Shown: one piece after another, positions 1-8,112 of the stretch | Position numbering within the stretch: position 1 is the stretch's first letter | How the letters are laid out: each line of letters begins with the position of its first letter | Origin: JAPOXK01 sp965220315 | GTDB lineage: Bacteria; Chloroflexota; Dehalococcoidia; Bin125 | Assembly (NCBI GenBank): GCA_965220315.1 | Contig: CBDCPP010000001.1 | Span: 1,463,707 to 1,527,706 of the forward strand | Reading direction: 5' to 3' | Length of the DNA: 64,000 bases | The notes under the pieces: generated by a model | Told to the model about the DNA's origin: nothing | Database searches by the model: none | The model's input: the letters and a program-made list of their open reading frames with translations, nothing else | Translations under genes and position numbers: made by a program

Positions 1-530
1 TCGGGGCTCTGCTCACTCCCACAGCGGGCGAGATTACCGTCGACGGGGATGACATCACGCGCTACGGCACCGGGGCGCGGACCCGTTATCGGCGTGACCA
101 GGTCGGATTTGTCTTCCAGGGCAGCAATATGGTGCCGTTCCTCACGGCGCGCGAGAATCTGCTCCTTGTTGGCGAATTCGGTGGGATCGACCGATCCACG
201 CTACGCCGGAGGGCCGACGATCTCTTGGAAAAACTCGATCTGGCCAGGGTCTGCGACCAGATCGCCACCCGTCTCTCGGGGGGCGAGCGCCAGCGTGTCG
301 CGATCGCCCGGGCACTCATGCGCGATCCCGCTCTGCTCCTCGTCGATGAGCCCACTGCGAGTCTGAACCTGGAACTTGGAATCCGTGTCGTCGACGCACT
401 GTTGAACGAAGTGCACGTCCGCAACAAGGCTTGCATCATGGTTACACACGACGACCGCATGGCGCAGCGCGCGGACCGCCTCGTCGAGATCCGAGATGGC
501 CGGGTGCTTTCGGGCTACACCTCCCGCTAG
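1..530 (+). CDS. ABC transporter ATP-binding protein, 3' part (5' end outside window)
   Basis: Partial gene entering from the left edge and ending in a TAG stop; about 175 residues are visible in the third frame. It shows the Q-loop (VFQGSN), the ABC signature LSGGERQR, the Walker B segment LLLVDEPTASL and the H-loop His in MVTHDD. Walker A lies outside the window. The order and the short C-terminus after the H-loop resemble LolD/MacB-type ATPases that work with FtsX-like permeases in lipoprotein or antimicrobial-peptide export. The D-loop region reads DEPTASLN, where many LolD-type proteins have GNLD. No permease is visible because the partner genes would lie upstream. The next genes are on the opposite strand, so this is the end of its operon. 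The family is secure; the substrate is unknown. Confidence 0.85.
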   Translation, partial: GALLTPTAGEITVDGDDITRYGTGARTRYRRDQVGFVFQGSNMVPFLTARENLLLVGEFGGIDRSTLRRRADDLLEKLDLARVCDQIATRLSGGERQRVAIARALMRDPALLLVDEPTASLNLELGIRVVDALLNEVHVRNKACIMVTHDDRMAQRADRLVEIRDGRVLSGYTSR

Positions 531-681
531 GGGCCGATATTTTCCAGGAGCGAGCGCCTGCACCATGCAGGTGCCCGAACGGCGGAGACACCCAGACACA
601 ACTCCATGGTGATGGCCGTGGGGACGCCAGCGCAGGATAGCCCCCGCTCCATCCGCTCTCGCTATACCTATATGCCTCGCT

Positions 682-1908
682 CTAGGCCACGACTTCGCGC
701 GCTCGCAGGTCCGCGATCACCGATGCCTCCACCCCTACCGACTCCAGAATCGCGTCCGTGTCCTGTCCCGGGTACGGCGCCGTGTGCCGTACCCGCCCCG
801 GCGTCTCCGAAAACTTCGGCGCCACCCCGACCTGTTTCACCGGTCCCACCCCAGGAGCCTCCAGCTCCACTACCATCCCCCGCTCCCGGTTGTGCGAGTC
901 GGCGAACGCTTCACTCAGCGCGTATACCGGCGCCACGCAGATGTCCTCGTCAAACAGCGTCTGGAACCACGCGTCGCGCGTCCTTGTCTTGAACTGCGCA
1001 CGGAAGTACTCGGCCATCTCTTCCCGCAGCGCCGCGTCTGTGCTGTACTGGTGCGCCCCGTACTCTGGCCGACCCAAAATCTCGCACAGCCGCGCGAAAA
1101 ACCACGGTTCCACCGAGCCGATGCTCAGCCACTTCTCGTCCGCCGTTTCGTACACGTTGTAGTACGCCCATCCGCCATTCAGCCGGTGCTCCTCCGGCGC
1201 GATCGCCACTCCGTCCGCGAAGAACGTGCTCGCCAGCCCGGTGATCAGCGACATCACTCCATCCGTCATCGCCAAATCCACGTACTGCCCCCGCCCCGTC
1301 TCTTCACGCGACAGCAGGGCCACCGTGATCGCGAAGGCCGCCATCAATCCTCCCCCTGCGTAGTCCGCGATCACGTTCACCGGTATCGCGGGCGGCGTTC
1401 CCTTCCGCCCGATCATCCCCAATGCCCCCGCCATGGCGATGTAGTTGATGTCGTGCCCGACCATATCCCGATACGGCCCGTCCTGCCCGTACCCACTGAT
1501 CGAGCAGTACACCAGCCGCGGGTTCCGTGCCGACAGCGTTGCGTAATCCACCCCCAGCCGCTCGCTCACCCCCGGCCGATACCCTTCCAACACCACATCC
1601 GCAATATCGACCAACTGATAGAACAGCTCCCGCCCTTCCGCACTCTTCAGGTTGATCCGAATCGACCGCTTGTTCCGCCCGAAAGCGTTGTACGCCGTCC
1701 GCCGACGCCCCTCTGCCGTCTCGTTATCTCCTCGGACATCGGGCCGCTTCCGACCAGCCCGCCGTCCCGACGGTTTCCCTGCTTCCTCCACCAAGATCAC
1801 CTCCGCCCCCATGTCCCCCAGCAGCATCGACCCATACGGCCCCGGCGCCAGCCGCGACAAATCCAGAACCCGGATCCCTTCCAGCGCCCCCACCGCCTCA
1901 CTCGACAT
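682..1908 (-). CDS. CaiB/BaiF family (family III) CoA-transferase, copy 2
   Basis: About 408 residues, the usual length of family III CoA-transferases, which move CoA between carboxylic acids through an aspartyl-CoA thioester. The N-terminus has the typical GIRVLDLSRLAPGPYG segment. The catalytic Asp probably lies in the AMTDGVMSL segment near the middle (family knowledge). The ATG overlaps the stop of the upstream gene as TGATG, which supports translational coupling and this start rather than the adjacent TTG. The protein is closely similar along its whole length to the gene upstream, so the two are tandem paralogues that could form a heteromer or act on related substrates. The substrate cannot be read from sequence. 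Confidence 0.9.
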   Translation of the reverse strand: MSSEAVGALEGIRVLDLSRLAPGPYGSMLLGDMGAEVILVEEAGKPSGRRAGRKRPDVRGDNETAEGRRRTAYNAFGRNKRSIRINLKSAEGRELFYQLVDIADVVLEGYRPGVSERLGVDYATLSARNPRLVYCSISGYGQDGPYRDMVGHDINYIAMAGALGMIGRKGTPPAIPVNVIADYAGGGLMAAFAITVALLSREETGRGQYVDLAMTDGVMSLITGLASTFFADGVAIAPEEHRLNGGWAYYNVYETADEKWLSIGSVEPWFFARLCEILGRPEYGAHQYSTDAALREEMAEYFRAQFKTRTRDAWFQTLFDEDICVAPVYALSEAFADSHNRERGMVVELEAPGVGPVKQVGVAPKFSETPGRVRHTAPYPGQDTDAILESVGVEASVIADLRAREVVA

Positions 1909-3131
1909 CAAGCGACGACTTCTTTCGCCCGATAGGCCGCGATCGCCTCAGCCGCATAGCCGCATTCCTTGAGCAGCTCATCCGTGTGCTGCCCCGGAAG
2001 CGGTGCGGGTGCGCGCACTTGCCCGGGGGTCTCTGACAGCTTCGGCCCTACCCCCACCTGCCGCACCACCCCGATCCCCGGCACCGCCAGCTCCGCCAGC
2101 ATCCCACGCGTACGAGCATGCGGGTCAGCGAACGCCTCCTCCAGCGTATACACCGGCGCCACACACACATCTTCTTCTTTAAGAAGCGCAAACCACTCCG
2201 CACGCGTCTTCGTCTTAAATTGCTCCCGCAGGTACTCCTTGATCTCTTCGCGTTTCGCCGCGTCGTACTGAACCTCCGCATACGCTGGCCGTCCCAAGAT
2301 CTCGCACAACCGCGCGAAAAACCACGGCTCCACCGAACCAATGCTGATCCACTTCCCATCCGCCGTCTCATATGTGTTGTAGTACGCCTCGCCCCCGTTC
2401 ATCCGATGCGACTCCGGCTCCAGCTCCAGCCCTTCCGAAAAGTGCAGCGCTCCGATCCCCGTCAGCAGCGATAACACTCCATCCGACATCGCCAGATCGA
2501 TGTGCTGCCCACGTCCCGTCCGCCGGCGCGCCAGCAGCGCTACACAGATCGCGAACGCCGCCATCAGCCCCCCACCCGCATAGTCCGCAATGGTGTTCAT
2601 CGGAATCGCCGGCGGCCGCCCCTGCCGTCCGATCATCCCCAGCGCCCCGCCGATGCTCACATAGTTAATATCGTGTCCCACCAACTGCGCGTACGGTCCC
2701 GTCTGCCCGTATCCACTCAGGGAGCAGTACACCAGCCGTGGGTTCCGCGCCGACAACGTCGCGTAGTCGACCCCCAACCGCCGCGCTACCCCAGGACGGA
2801 ACCCTTCCAGCACCACGTCCGCGCTCGCCGCCAAGCAGTAGAACACCTCTTGCCCTTCGGCGCTCTTCAGATTGATCCGGATCGAGCGTTTGTTGCGCCC
2901 CAGTGCGTAGTACGCCGCCTGTCGCCGTCCTTCCTCCGAGTAATCATCCCCTCGCACCGTCGCCTGCAGCTTCCGTCCAGCCCGGCGCCCCGATGGCTTC
3001 CCTGCCTCCTCCACCATGATCACATCCGCTCCCATATCCCCCAGCAGCATCGACCCATACGGCCCCGGCGTCAGCCGCGAGAGATCCAAGACACGAATCC
3101 CCGCTAGTGCCAGCGGACGCTCGGAACTCAC
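1908..3131 (-). CDS. CaiB/BaiF family (family III) CoA-transferase, copy 1
   Basis: About 407 residues, paralogous to the downstream gene, with the same GIRVLDLSRLTPGPYG start region and the DLAMSDGVLSLL segment expected to hold the catalytic Asp. I chose the GTG at 3131 because the peptide from there (VSSERPLALAGIRVLDL) aligns with the start of the paralogue (MSSEAVGALEGIRVLDL). An ATG at 3164 would add 11 residues without homology. It is first in a two-gene operon with a one-base TGATG overlap. In Chloroflexota-like genomes such pairs often take part in activation of organic acids or carnitine-like compounds, but nothing here fixes the substrate. Confidence 0.88.
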   Translation of the reverse strand: MSSERPLALAGIRVLDLSRLTPGPYGSMLLGDMGADVIMVEEAGKPSGRRAGRKLQATVRGDDYSEEGRRQAAYYALGRNKRSIRINLKSAEGQEVFYCLAASADVVLEGFRPGVARRLGVDYATLSARNPRLVYCSLSGYGQTGPYAQLVGHDINYVSIGGALGMIGRQGRPPAIPMNTIADYAGGGLMAAFAICVALLARRRTGRGQHIDLAMSDGVLSLLTGIGALHFSEGLELEPESHRMNGGEAYYNTYETADGKWISIGSVEPWFFARLCEILGRPAYAEVQYDAAKREEIKEYLREQFKTKTRAEWFALLKEEDVCVAPVYTLEEAFADPHARTRGMLAELAVPGIGVVRQVGVGPKLSETPGQVRAPAPLPGQHTDELLKECGYAAEAIAAYRAKEVVA

Positions 3132-3271
3132 TCCACCCACCCTGTCTGCATGTGCACTAAACATTCTCCGAACAAAGCATCACCACAGAGCGATCCCACG
3201 TCAAGCATCCACCACCTGCGCCGTTGCCGTGCGATCGCACCCCTCCTACGATGGATCCTCACAACTGTCGT

Positions 3272-3347
3272 GGGGCTGTAGCTCAGCTGGGAGAGCGTTT
3301 GACTGGCAGTCAAAAGGTCGGGGGTTCGAGCCCCCCCAGCTCCACCA
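3272..3347 (+). tRNA. tRNA-Ala (anticodon GGC)
   Basis: A 76-nt cloverleaf can be folded by hand. The acceptor stem is GGGGCTG/CAGCTCC, with the G3:U70 wobble that identifies tRNA-Ala. The D stem is GCTC/GAGC, the anticodon stem TTTGA/TCAAA with loop CTGGCAG (anticodon GGC), and the T stem GGGGG/CCCCC around TTCGAGC. The terminal CCA is encoded. The 3' 45 bases plus one flanking C recur at the far end of the integrative element, so this gene is the integration target and is kept intact at the left junction. Confidence 0.97.
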
Positions 3348-3348
3348 C
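3303..3348 (+). repeat. attL core: 46-bp direct repeat within tRNA-Ala
   Basis: The sequence from the anticodon loop (CTGGCAG) to one base past the CCA is identical to 36236-36281. The base before differs (A here, G there), as does the base after the final shared C (C here, T there), which defines the repeat limits. Tyrosine integrases commonly use tRNA 3' halves as attB, so this is the left attachment site. Confidence 0.9.
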
Positions 3349-3393
3349 CCTACTTGCGGATTTCCCTACGAATCCAGTGGTTTTTGCCTATAC

Positions 3394-3430
3394 CCCGGTT
3401 AGGCGAACCGGGCGGAGGACCGTCACGGTC
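3394..3430. promoter_or_regulatory. Two small inverted repeats just inside attL
   Basis: CCCGGTT (3394-3400) pairs with AACCGGG (3406-3412) across a 5-nt loop. A second near-perfect palindrome, GACCGT-C-ACGGTC, spans 3418-3430. They lie 46-82 bp inside the left junction. They could be binding sites for an excision factor or regulator, or a terminator stem behind the tRNA; there is no T-run, so a terminator is less likely. The region from 3349 to 3664 otherwise holds only a SANT-type gene remnant and the upstream region of the next gene. Confidence 0.35.
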
Positions 3431-3468
3431 CACTGACGGGCCAGTAAATCCGCCTTGAGCCTACTGGG

Positions 3469-3576
3469 GACCTCGACGACCCGCCGCACGGCCTCGTGGC
3501 GGCCGGGGGCCACGGTCTGTTGAAAGGCCAGTAGGTCGGCGGATGCGCTGGAGGGGAACATTAGCGGTGACGCCAA
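3469..3576 (-). pseudogene. Remnant of a SANT/Myb-like C-terminal domain
   Basis: The minus strand encodes a fragment with the core GRHEAVRRVVE preceded by DLLAFQQ. This corresponds to the helix ELQALYDEHGQREAAALFVEA of the intact SANT-type protein at 4968-5405. Closely related fragments with the same GRRxAVRR core lie at 8799-8870 and 9776-9890. No full domain or plausible start is present, so this is a decayed copy. Confidence 0.5.
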
Positions 3577-3664
3577 TGCACCCCGCTAACACCCCTATTG
3601 AGAACGCACACATTCATCTTGATGTATCCTTGGGCGTATACACCTAACCCAAAGAAGGTACAAG

Positions 3665-4360
3665 ATGGCCGATTCTGCGGCTCCTATCATCAATATCAAG
3701 TCATGGTGGACACTTAGGAGCGCCTTTCAGCGCACCCTGCCTAAACAAGTCACTTCCCCTTACTTGGCCGCTGTCCTTTCCGTGCAGGAGAGCGCCGCAA
3801 AGACCGTCCTCCGCAACCTCAAGCTCCTCGGGCTCGTTGGCGAGGACAACGAGCCCACAGAATTGGCGAACCGCTGGCGCAATGACGCTCAGTACGCTGA
3901 CGCCTGTGCAGAGATCGTCAGCCATGTGTATCCGGATGAACTCTTATCAGCAGCACCGGGCCCTGAACCGAATACCTCCGCTGTGGCCCAGTGGTTTCAG
4001 AGTAGTAGTCATCGCCTCGGATCGGGATCGGCTGGCAACGCTGCCAGGACATACGCTCTCATCGCCTCAGCGAAGTTGAACCCCGACCAAGGGGCCAGCG
4101 CTGCAAAGAAGAAACCCACTGACCGCAAGAACCGTCCAACACCCTCCAAAGTCGAGGGGGTGACAGAAAACCGACAGCGTCGATCGCGAGGTACGTCGAC
4201 GCGAAACGCGAAAGACAAGTCCATGGAGGCCGGGTTCGAAATGCCTCGACCACAGATCGCTGTACAGGTGAACATTGCGCCGGACATGACACCAGAGCAG
4301 ATCGACCAGATCTTCTCGAGCATGGCAAAGCATTTCTACAACGAAGCGGGCGCTGAATAA
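3665..4360 (+). CDS. DUF5343 domain protein
   Basis: 231 residues, ATG start with an AAGAAGGT ribosome site. The first ~150 residues (KSWWTLRSAFQRTLPKQVT, then SAAKTVLRNLKLLGLV and the TELANRWR region) match the layout I know for DUF5343: a winged-helix-like fold containing a 'layer by layer' HTH and a helical tail. Residues ~155-185 form a basic low-complexity linker (KKKPTDRKNR). The last 30 residues (QIAVQVNIAPDMTPEQIDQIFSSMAKHF) form a short beta/alpha module often found at the end of regulatory or antiphage proteins. The gene ends 3 bp before a GTG-start TIGR02391 gene, so the two are clearly a transcriptional and probably translational pair. The function of DUF5343 is not established; the context suggests a sensor or DNA-binding partner. 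Confidence 0.8.
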   Translation: MADSAAPIINIKSWWTLRSAFQRTLPKQVTSPYLAAVLSVQESAAKTVLRNLKLLGLVGEDNEPTELANRWRNDAQYADACAEIVSHVYPDELLSAAPGPEPNTSAVAQWFQSSSHRLGSGSAGNAARTYALIASAKLNPDQGASAAKKKPTDRKNRPTPSKVEGVTENRQRRSRGTSTRNAKDKSMEAGFEMPRPQIAVQVNIAPDMTPEQIDQIFSSMAKHFYNEAGAE

Positions 4361-4363
4361 GTC

Positions 4364-4849
4364 GTGGAACTTGCGGCTCTGCTCGAGAGTGCTCGAGCAC
4401 TTGAGCTTGTCGCCACAAGAATTGGCGCACGCCGAGCACGGGCTCTTGAGCCGCTCGACCTTTTCGATGTATTGGTAACCCACGGTGGGCTGTCCGCAGC
4501 CTCACGCCAACTCTTCGCCGACGGTCACTACGCTCGCGCGGTTGAGCAGGGATTTAAGGCAGTAAACAGCGTCGTAAAGAAGCGTACCGGGTTCGCGAAT
4601 GAGGGACGGCCGCTGATGGAGCGGGCATTCTCGGAAAAGAACCCAAAGCTCGCGGTGAATGACTTGAAGAACCGCACCGACACCGACGAACAGATTGGCA
4701 CCATGATGCTGTTCGCGGGCGCGATGGCAGCAGTGCGTAATGTCCGGACACATGATCTCGATCGCCACGACGATGCAGAGGTCGCATTGGAATTGCTTGC
4801 CTTTGCGAACTACCTGATGCGAGTAGCTGAGGGAGCGACGGTCAGATGA
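4364..4849 (+). CDS. TIGR02391 (Ymh-like) family protein
   Basis: 161 residues, GTG start 3 bp after the DUF5343 stop. The segment FADGHYARAVEQGFKAVNSVVKK, followed by the C-terminal GTMMLFAGAMAAVRNVRTH, is the hallmark of the TIGR02391 family: an all-helical, HEPN-like fold with an R-N-x-x-x-H-type motif. Here RNVRTH near residue 128 fits an Rx4-6H HEPN RNase-type motif. HEPN proteins are often RNA-cleaving toxins in abortive infection, and TIGR02391 genes occur on islands and prophages. Together with DUF5343 this makes a two-gene unit for which a toxin/sensor division is plausible but unproven. The family assignment is fairly sure; RNase activity is inferred from the motif. Confidence 0.8.
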   Translation: MELAALLESARALELVATRIGARRARALEPLDLFDVLVTHGGLSAASRQLFADGHYARAVEQGFKAVNSVVKKRTGFANEGRPLMERAFSEKNPKLAVNDLKNRTDTDEQIGTMMLFAGAMAAVRNVRTHDLDRHDDAEVALELLAFANYLMRVAEGATVR

Positions 4850-4878
4850 TAACGCTGGTCGGCCTCACTCCCCGCCTA

Positions 4879-4962
4879 TGGACACGCGCGAGCAGGCGAG
4901 GATTAAGATGCCGCAGCACTCACTGCCACAGCAGCATCGCACCACGGGAAGGCCGACAAGGA
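4879..4962 (+). ncRNA. Conserved non-coding element A, 3' of a SANT-type gene (candidate small RNA)
   Basis: A block here recurs at 11150-11270. Both copies have TGGACA, a 19-bp spacer ending in GAGGMT, then TARGAT, which looks like a slightly long sigma70-type promoter on the plus strand. Both then carry TGCCACAGCAGCA followed by a G-rich stretch ending GCCGACAAGG. The gap between promoter and box is 14 nt here and 50 nt in the other copy. Each copy sits directly behind, and antisense to the end of, a SANT-type gene on the minus strand. No open frame explains the conservation. It could be a small or antisense RNA, or simply the conserved 3' flank of a duplicated gene. Confidence 0.35.
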
Positions 4963-4967
4963 GGCTA

Positions 4968-5405
4968 CTAGGCCCGCTTACTGAGGTTGCGGTCGATCTG
5001 GTAGCGCGCCCCCTCGATCGTGCGATGTGGGTGTGCCTCGACGAACAGCGCAGCGGCCTCGCGCTGCCCGTGCTCGTCGTAGAGCGCCTGTAGCTCCTCG
5101 CGCCCCGCGTCCGTCCAGCGCGACCCGAAGGTGGTTCCCGATTCCTCGTTACGTCCGGCCGCGGCGAGCCGCTTCCGCGCGATCAGGGCCTCGCCCTCGA
5201 GCCTTCCGCTGAGGGCCGGGGCCACGGTCACTGGCTCCGGTTGGTCGTTCTCGCTTTCGATCCGGCAGTCCGGGCCGCTGACACAAGAGCCAGTGCGGCG
5301 TGTCTCCCGGCAGGCGAGACAACCGCCGCACTGCTCGCACAGCGAGGGAGCCTCCTCCTTGTGATAGCAAGCGGTGTGCTTCTCGGTCGAGCTCGGGCTG
5401 GTCAT
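4968..5405 (-). CDS. Cys-rich protein with C-terminal SANT/Myb-like domain
   Basis: 145 residues from an ATG with a GAGGAAA ribosome site; an in-frame ATG 7 codons upstream lacks one. The N-terminal third is Cys-rich (CYHKEE, CEQCGGCLACRE, CVSGPDC), suggesting a zinc-binding module. A charged linker leads to a C-terminal ~55-residue domain (FGSRWTDAGREELQALYDE to YQIDRNLSKRA) with the Trp and helix spacing of a SANT/Myb-like DNA-binding fold. The same C-terminal domain occurs in the protein at 11397-11981 with a different N-terminus. Three decayed fragments of related domains lie in the same element, so the domain belongs to a family spread within it. It is probably a small DNA-binding regulator; no function is known. 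Confidence 0.6.
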   Translation of the reverse strand: MTSPSSTEKHTACYHKEEAPSLCEQCGGCLACRETRRTGSCVSGPDCRIESENDQPEPVTVAPALSGRLEGEALIARKRLAAAGRNEESGTTFGSRWTDAGREELQALYDEHGQREAAALFVEAHPHRTIEGARYQIDRNLSKRA

Positions 5406-5510
5406 GGTGCTTTCCTCTTCTCTCATGCCTTCGCTTCGATGCGGAGACCTGACGAACAGTCAGAGGGTTGTTCACGGGGGATCGCCTGAGAAATAGTCTG
5501 CAGGCCCATG

Positions 5511-5600
5511 CGGAACCATTTCGGTAGCGACACGTTAACTTAGATAAGACGGTTGGAAGGGGGACACCGCGTCGATCCCACGGGCACGACGATCGTGGCG
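5511..5600 (+). promoter_or_regulatory. Leader block shared with the lipoprotein gene at 27328
   Basis: The stretch aligns almost continuously with 27269-27360: GCGGAAC, then TTCGG, CGTTAA and GGAAGGGG (ribosome site), and finally codons for RARRSW of the signal peptide. At the place of the GTG start of the other gene (27328) this copy has GCG (5569-5571), nine codons before the shared TGG in both. This shows a common promoter/leader cassette and points to loss of the original start here. Confidence 0.55.
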
Positions 5601-5610
5601 CCTCCTCTTC

Positions 5611-7908
5611 GTGCCCGTCCTCGTATGGTTGCTGGCGATCGGCTTCGCGGCGTGTGGGTCCCCGGCCGGCGAGCCCCCGCCTGCGGCCTCGGAGACCACT
5701 CCGCCGCCCGCGGTGCCGGTCGAGCCAGCCGCGCCCGACGCACCTATCCCGTCAGCGTCGACTCCGCAAACTCCGATCGCTTCGCCCGATCCGGCCCTGC
5801 CGGAGCCGCCCGCCGACACGGTCGTACCCCCCACGCCGGACCCGCCCACCGCGCCCCCAGAACCCCCGGCTGCGGTGGCCGAGCCCCCGCCCCTCTTCTA
5901 CGACACCTATGACCGCAGTGGCGCCGTGGCAAAGTCGGGCCACTACACGTTCCTGGCCGATCCGGACGACCCCACTAGCGTTGTCACGACCTACGAAGGG
6001 CTGCGCGACGGCACGGCCACGGCCCTGCTGATCCACACGGCCGATGCGCACGAGGTCTCCCAAGCAGCCCTCTACGACGTGGTCGCCCCCGGTGACCTCT
6101 TCGAGTGGCGCCAGGCGAACGACTGCTTCGTGCGCTACCAGGTGACGGAAGTGAAAGCGGACCCCGCGGGGACGGTGCCCCAGAAGCTGCTGGCCGTGGC
6201 CTGGATGACCTATGCCTTCGCCGGCTGCTCGGGGACCATCGCCACGGCCACTGCGGCCACCCTGGACTGGGCCGATCTGCCCAATCTGGGGGGCACTGCC
6301 CTCGCTACGCCCGTAGTGCACGGCATCTACCAGCTCGTCCCCGAGAATTGGACCGGGGCGACGGAGGCGTGGCAGGCGCACCCCCCACCGGGGCTCGATC
6401 TCCGGGCCCTCTTTCCCGGCCCGGGGTCTTCGACGGATGATCTGACCGTGGCGCGCGGGTTCCGCTACTGGCGCGAGCCGGCCCTGCCCGCCGACTGGAC
6501 CTTCGCCGGCGCGCGAACCGGCGGCCCCAGCACGACCGCCCACGGCTACTGCGTGCGCTACGTGAACGCCCGCGGCATCGGCGGCGTCACGATCTGCGGG
6601 GACTATGCGGTGGACCGGCGCCTTCCCGAGGAGGCGAGCTGGCTCGCGCCCGGATTGGAGGCTAGTGAGAGGCGTCAGGGCGTTTACGAGACGCGCGTGA
6701 TCGCCGGCCGGCCGGCACGGGTTGCCTACAGTCCACCGGGGCCAAACCATGATCCAGGACTCTCTACCGAGGTCTTGGTCTACGACCCGGTCACGGAGAG
6801 CTACTACTACATCAGGCCCGGGGAAGGCACCCACCAGGGCGGTAACATCGAGCCCGCCATCGCCATCGCCCGCAGCCTCTTCGCCAATCCACCTCTCCTC
6901 CTCTACGACACCTACGACCTTAGCGGCACCGTCACTAAACCAGGCCACTACGCTTTCCTGGCCGACCCCAACGATCCCAACAGCGTCGTCACGACCTATG
7001 AGGAATTGCGCGACGGCACCGCCACGGCCCTGCTGATCCACGCCACCGATGCCCACGGCATCTCCCGAACGGATCTCTACGACGCCGTCGCCCCCGGGGA
7101 CCTGTTCGAGTGGCGCCAGGCCGACGACTGCTTCGTGCGCTACCAAGTGATGGAAGTCAAACTCGACCCCACCGGCACCGTGCCCCAGAAGCTCCTAGCC
7201 GTGGCCTGGATGACCTACGCCTTCGCCGGCTGTGCGGGGACCATCGCCACGACCACCGCCGCCACCCTGGACTGGGGTGCCCTGCCCGACCTGGGCGGGA
7301 CCAGCCTCACCACCCCCGTGATCCACGGGATCTACCAGATCGTGCCCGAGAACTGGACCGGGGCGACCGAGGCGGGAACAGGGCACCGGCCGCCCGGAAT
7401 CGCGAGCGGGCCCCTCTTTGGCGGCCCCGGGTCCTCGACGGATGACCTGACCGTGGCCCGCGGATTCCGCTACTGGCGGGAGCCGGCCCTGCCCGCCGAC
7501 TGGACCTTCGCGGGCGCGCGAACGGGCGGCCCCAGCAGGACCGCCCGCGGTTACTGCGCGACCTACGTGAACGCGCGCGGCATCGGCGGCGTCGGGATCT
7601 GCGGGGACTACGCGGTCGACCGGCGGTGGGCTGCCGAAGCGAGCTGGCTCGCGCGCACGGCGGATCCCACTGGAGGGAACCAGGGCGTCTACGAGACGCG
7701 CGTGCTCGCCGGCCGCCCGGCGCGGGTCGTATACAGTCCCCCGGGGCCGAACCATGATCCCTGGTTCCCTATTGCGGTCTGGGTCTACGACCCGGCTACG
7801 GAGAGCCAGTACTATATCTCCCCAGGGGAAGATACCCTCCTTGGCAGCAATATCGACGGCGCTCTCGCCATCGCCCGCAGCCTCTTCGCGCCCCCCAACC
7901 CGCCGTAA
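5611..7908 (+). CDS. Putative lipoprotein with two tandem ~336-residue repeats; original start codon apparently lost
   Basis: 765 residues from GTG 5611. The start gives a short hydrophobic segment (VLVWLLAIGFAACGS) with a lipobox-like Cys, then a Pro-rich linker to residue ~90. Two tandem copies of one unit follow (residues ~92-427 and ~428-765). Each begins LYDTYDxSG, contains GDLFEWRQAxDCFVRYQV and AWMTYAFAGC, and ends with AIARSLFA. The frame is open upstream of 5611 back to 5548, and codons 5584-5598 encode ARRSW, a proper charged signal-peptide n-region, but no ATG, GTG or TTG is present there. Alignment with the gene at 27328 puts GCG (5569) where that gene has GTG. The gene is therefore either expressed poorly from 5611 or silent. 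The repeated unit is not a family I recognise; it looks extracellular. Confidence 0.65.
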   Translation: MPVLVWLLAIGFAACGSPAGEPPPAASETTPPPAVPVEPAAPDAPIPSASTPQTPIASPDPALPEPPADTVVPPTPDPPTAPPEPPAAVAEPPPLFYDTYDRSGAVAKSGHYTFLADPDDPTSVVTTYEGLRDGTATALLIHTADAHEVSQAALYDVVAPGDLFEWRQANDCFVRYQVTEVKADPAGTVPQKLLAVAWMTYAFAGCSGTIATATAATLDWADLPNLGGTALATPVVHGIYQLVPENWTGATEAWQAHPPPGLDLRALFPGPGSSTDDLTVARGFRYWREPALPADWTFAGARTGGPSTTAHGYCVRYVNARGIGGVTICGDYAVDRRLPEEASWLAPGLEASERRQGVYETRVIAGRPARVAYSPPGPNHDPGLSTEVLVYDPVTESYYYIRPGEGTHQGGNIEPAIAIARSLFANPPLLLYDTYDLSGTVTKPGHYAFLADPNDPNSVVTTYEELRDGTATALLIHATDAHGISRTDLYDAVAPGDLFEWRQADDCFVRYQVMEVKLDPTGTVPQKLLAVAWMTYAFAGCAGTIATTTAATLDWGALPDLGGTSLTTPVIHGIYQIVPENWTGATEAGTGHRPPGIASGPLFGGPGSSTDDLTVARGFRYWREPALPADWTFAGARTGGPSRTARGYCATYVNARGIGGVGICGDYAVDRRWAAEASWLARTADPTGGNQGVYETRVLAGRPARVVYSPPGPNHDPWFPIAVWVYDPATESQYYISPGEDTLLGSNIDGALAIARSLFAPPNPP
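5884..7899 (+). repeat. Internal tandem duplication of ~1 kb within the lipoprotein gene
   Basis: The ~1008-bp units 5884-6891 and 6892-7899 are strongly similar at DNA and protein level. For example TGGATGACCTAYGCCTTCGC occurs at the same place in each, as do the DWTFAGARTGGPS and YVNARGIGG peptides. The length match without gaps of any size suggests a fairly recent in-frame duplication. Confidence 0.85.
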
Positions 7909-8112
7909 CCGCCGGATCGCCACGGCGCGCCCCCAGGCGGCTCCTGGCTCGCCAGCTGCTCCCGCTTAACGTCCCCGACACCTCTAACGGTGGAGCATCA
8001 GACCGTTCGAGTGAGGGATCGGACGAGCAGCTGATGCCGGCTCGTTCCCGCCGCCCGTGCCTCGAAAGAAATGGCACGGGAGTGGCTTCCAAAGGCGACG
8101 AGACGTTAGGTC
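7909..8112. other. Intergenic region without recognised gene
   Basis: Convergent spacer between the repeat-containing lipoprotein gene and the interrupted gene on the other strand. I see no terminator with a T-run and no convincing frame. Confidence 0.4.

Noticed and set aside
784..1935. Long plus-strand frame (383 codons) opposite the CoA-transferase genes
   Set aside because: It is an Arg/Pro/His-rich mirror of the real minus-strand gene, caused by high third-position GC.
5752..7146. Long minus-strand frame opposite the lipoprotein gene
   Set aside because: Composition (Val/Gly/Asp repeats) and position show it is a shadow of the plus-strand repeat protein.
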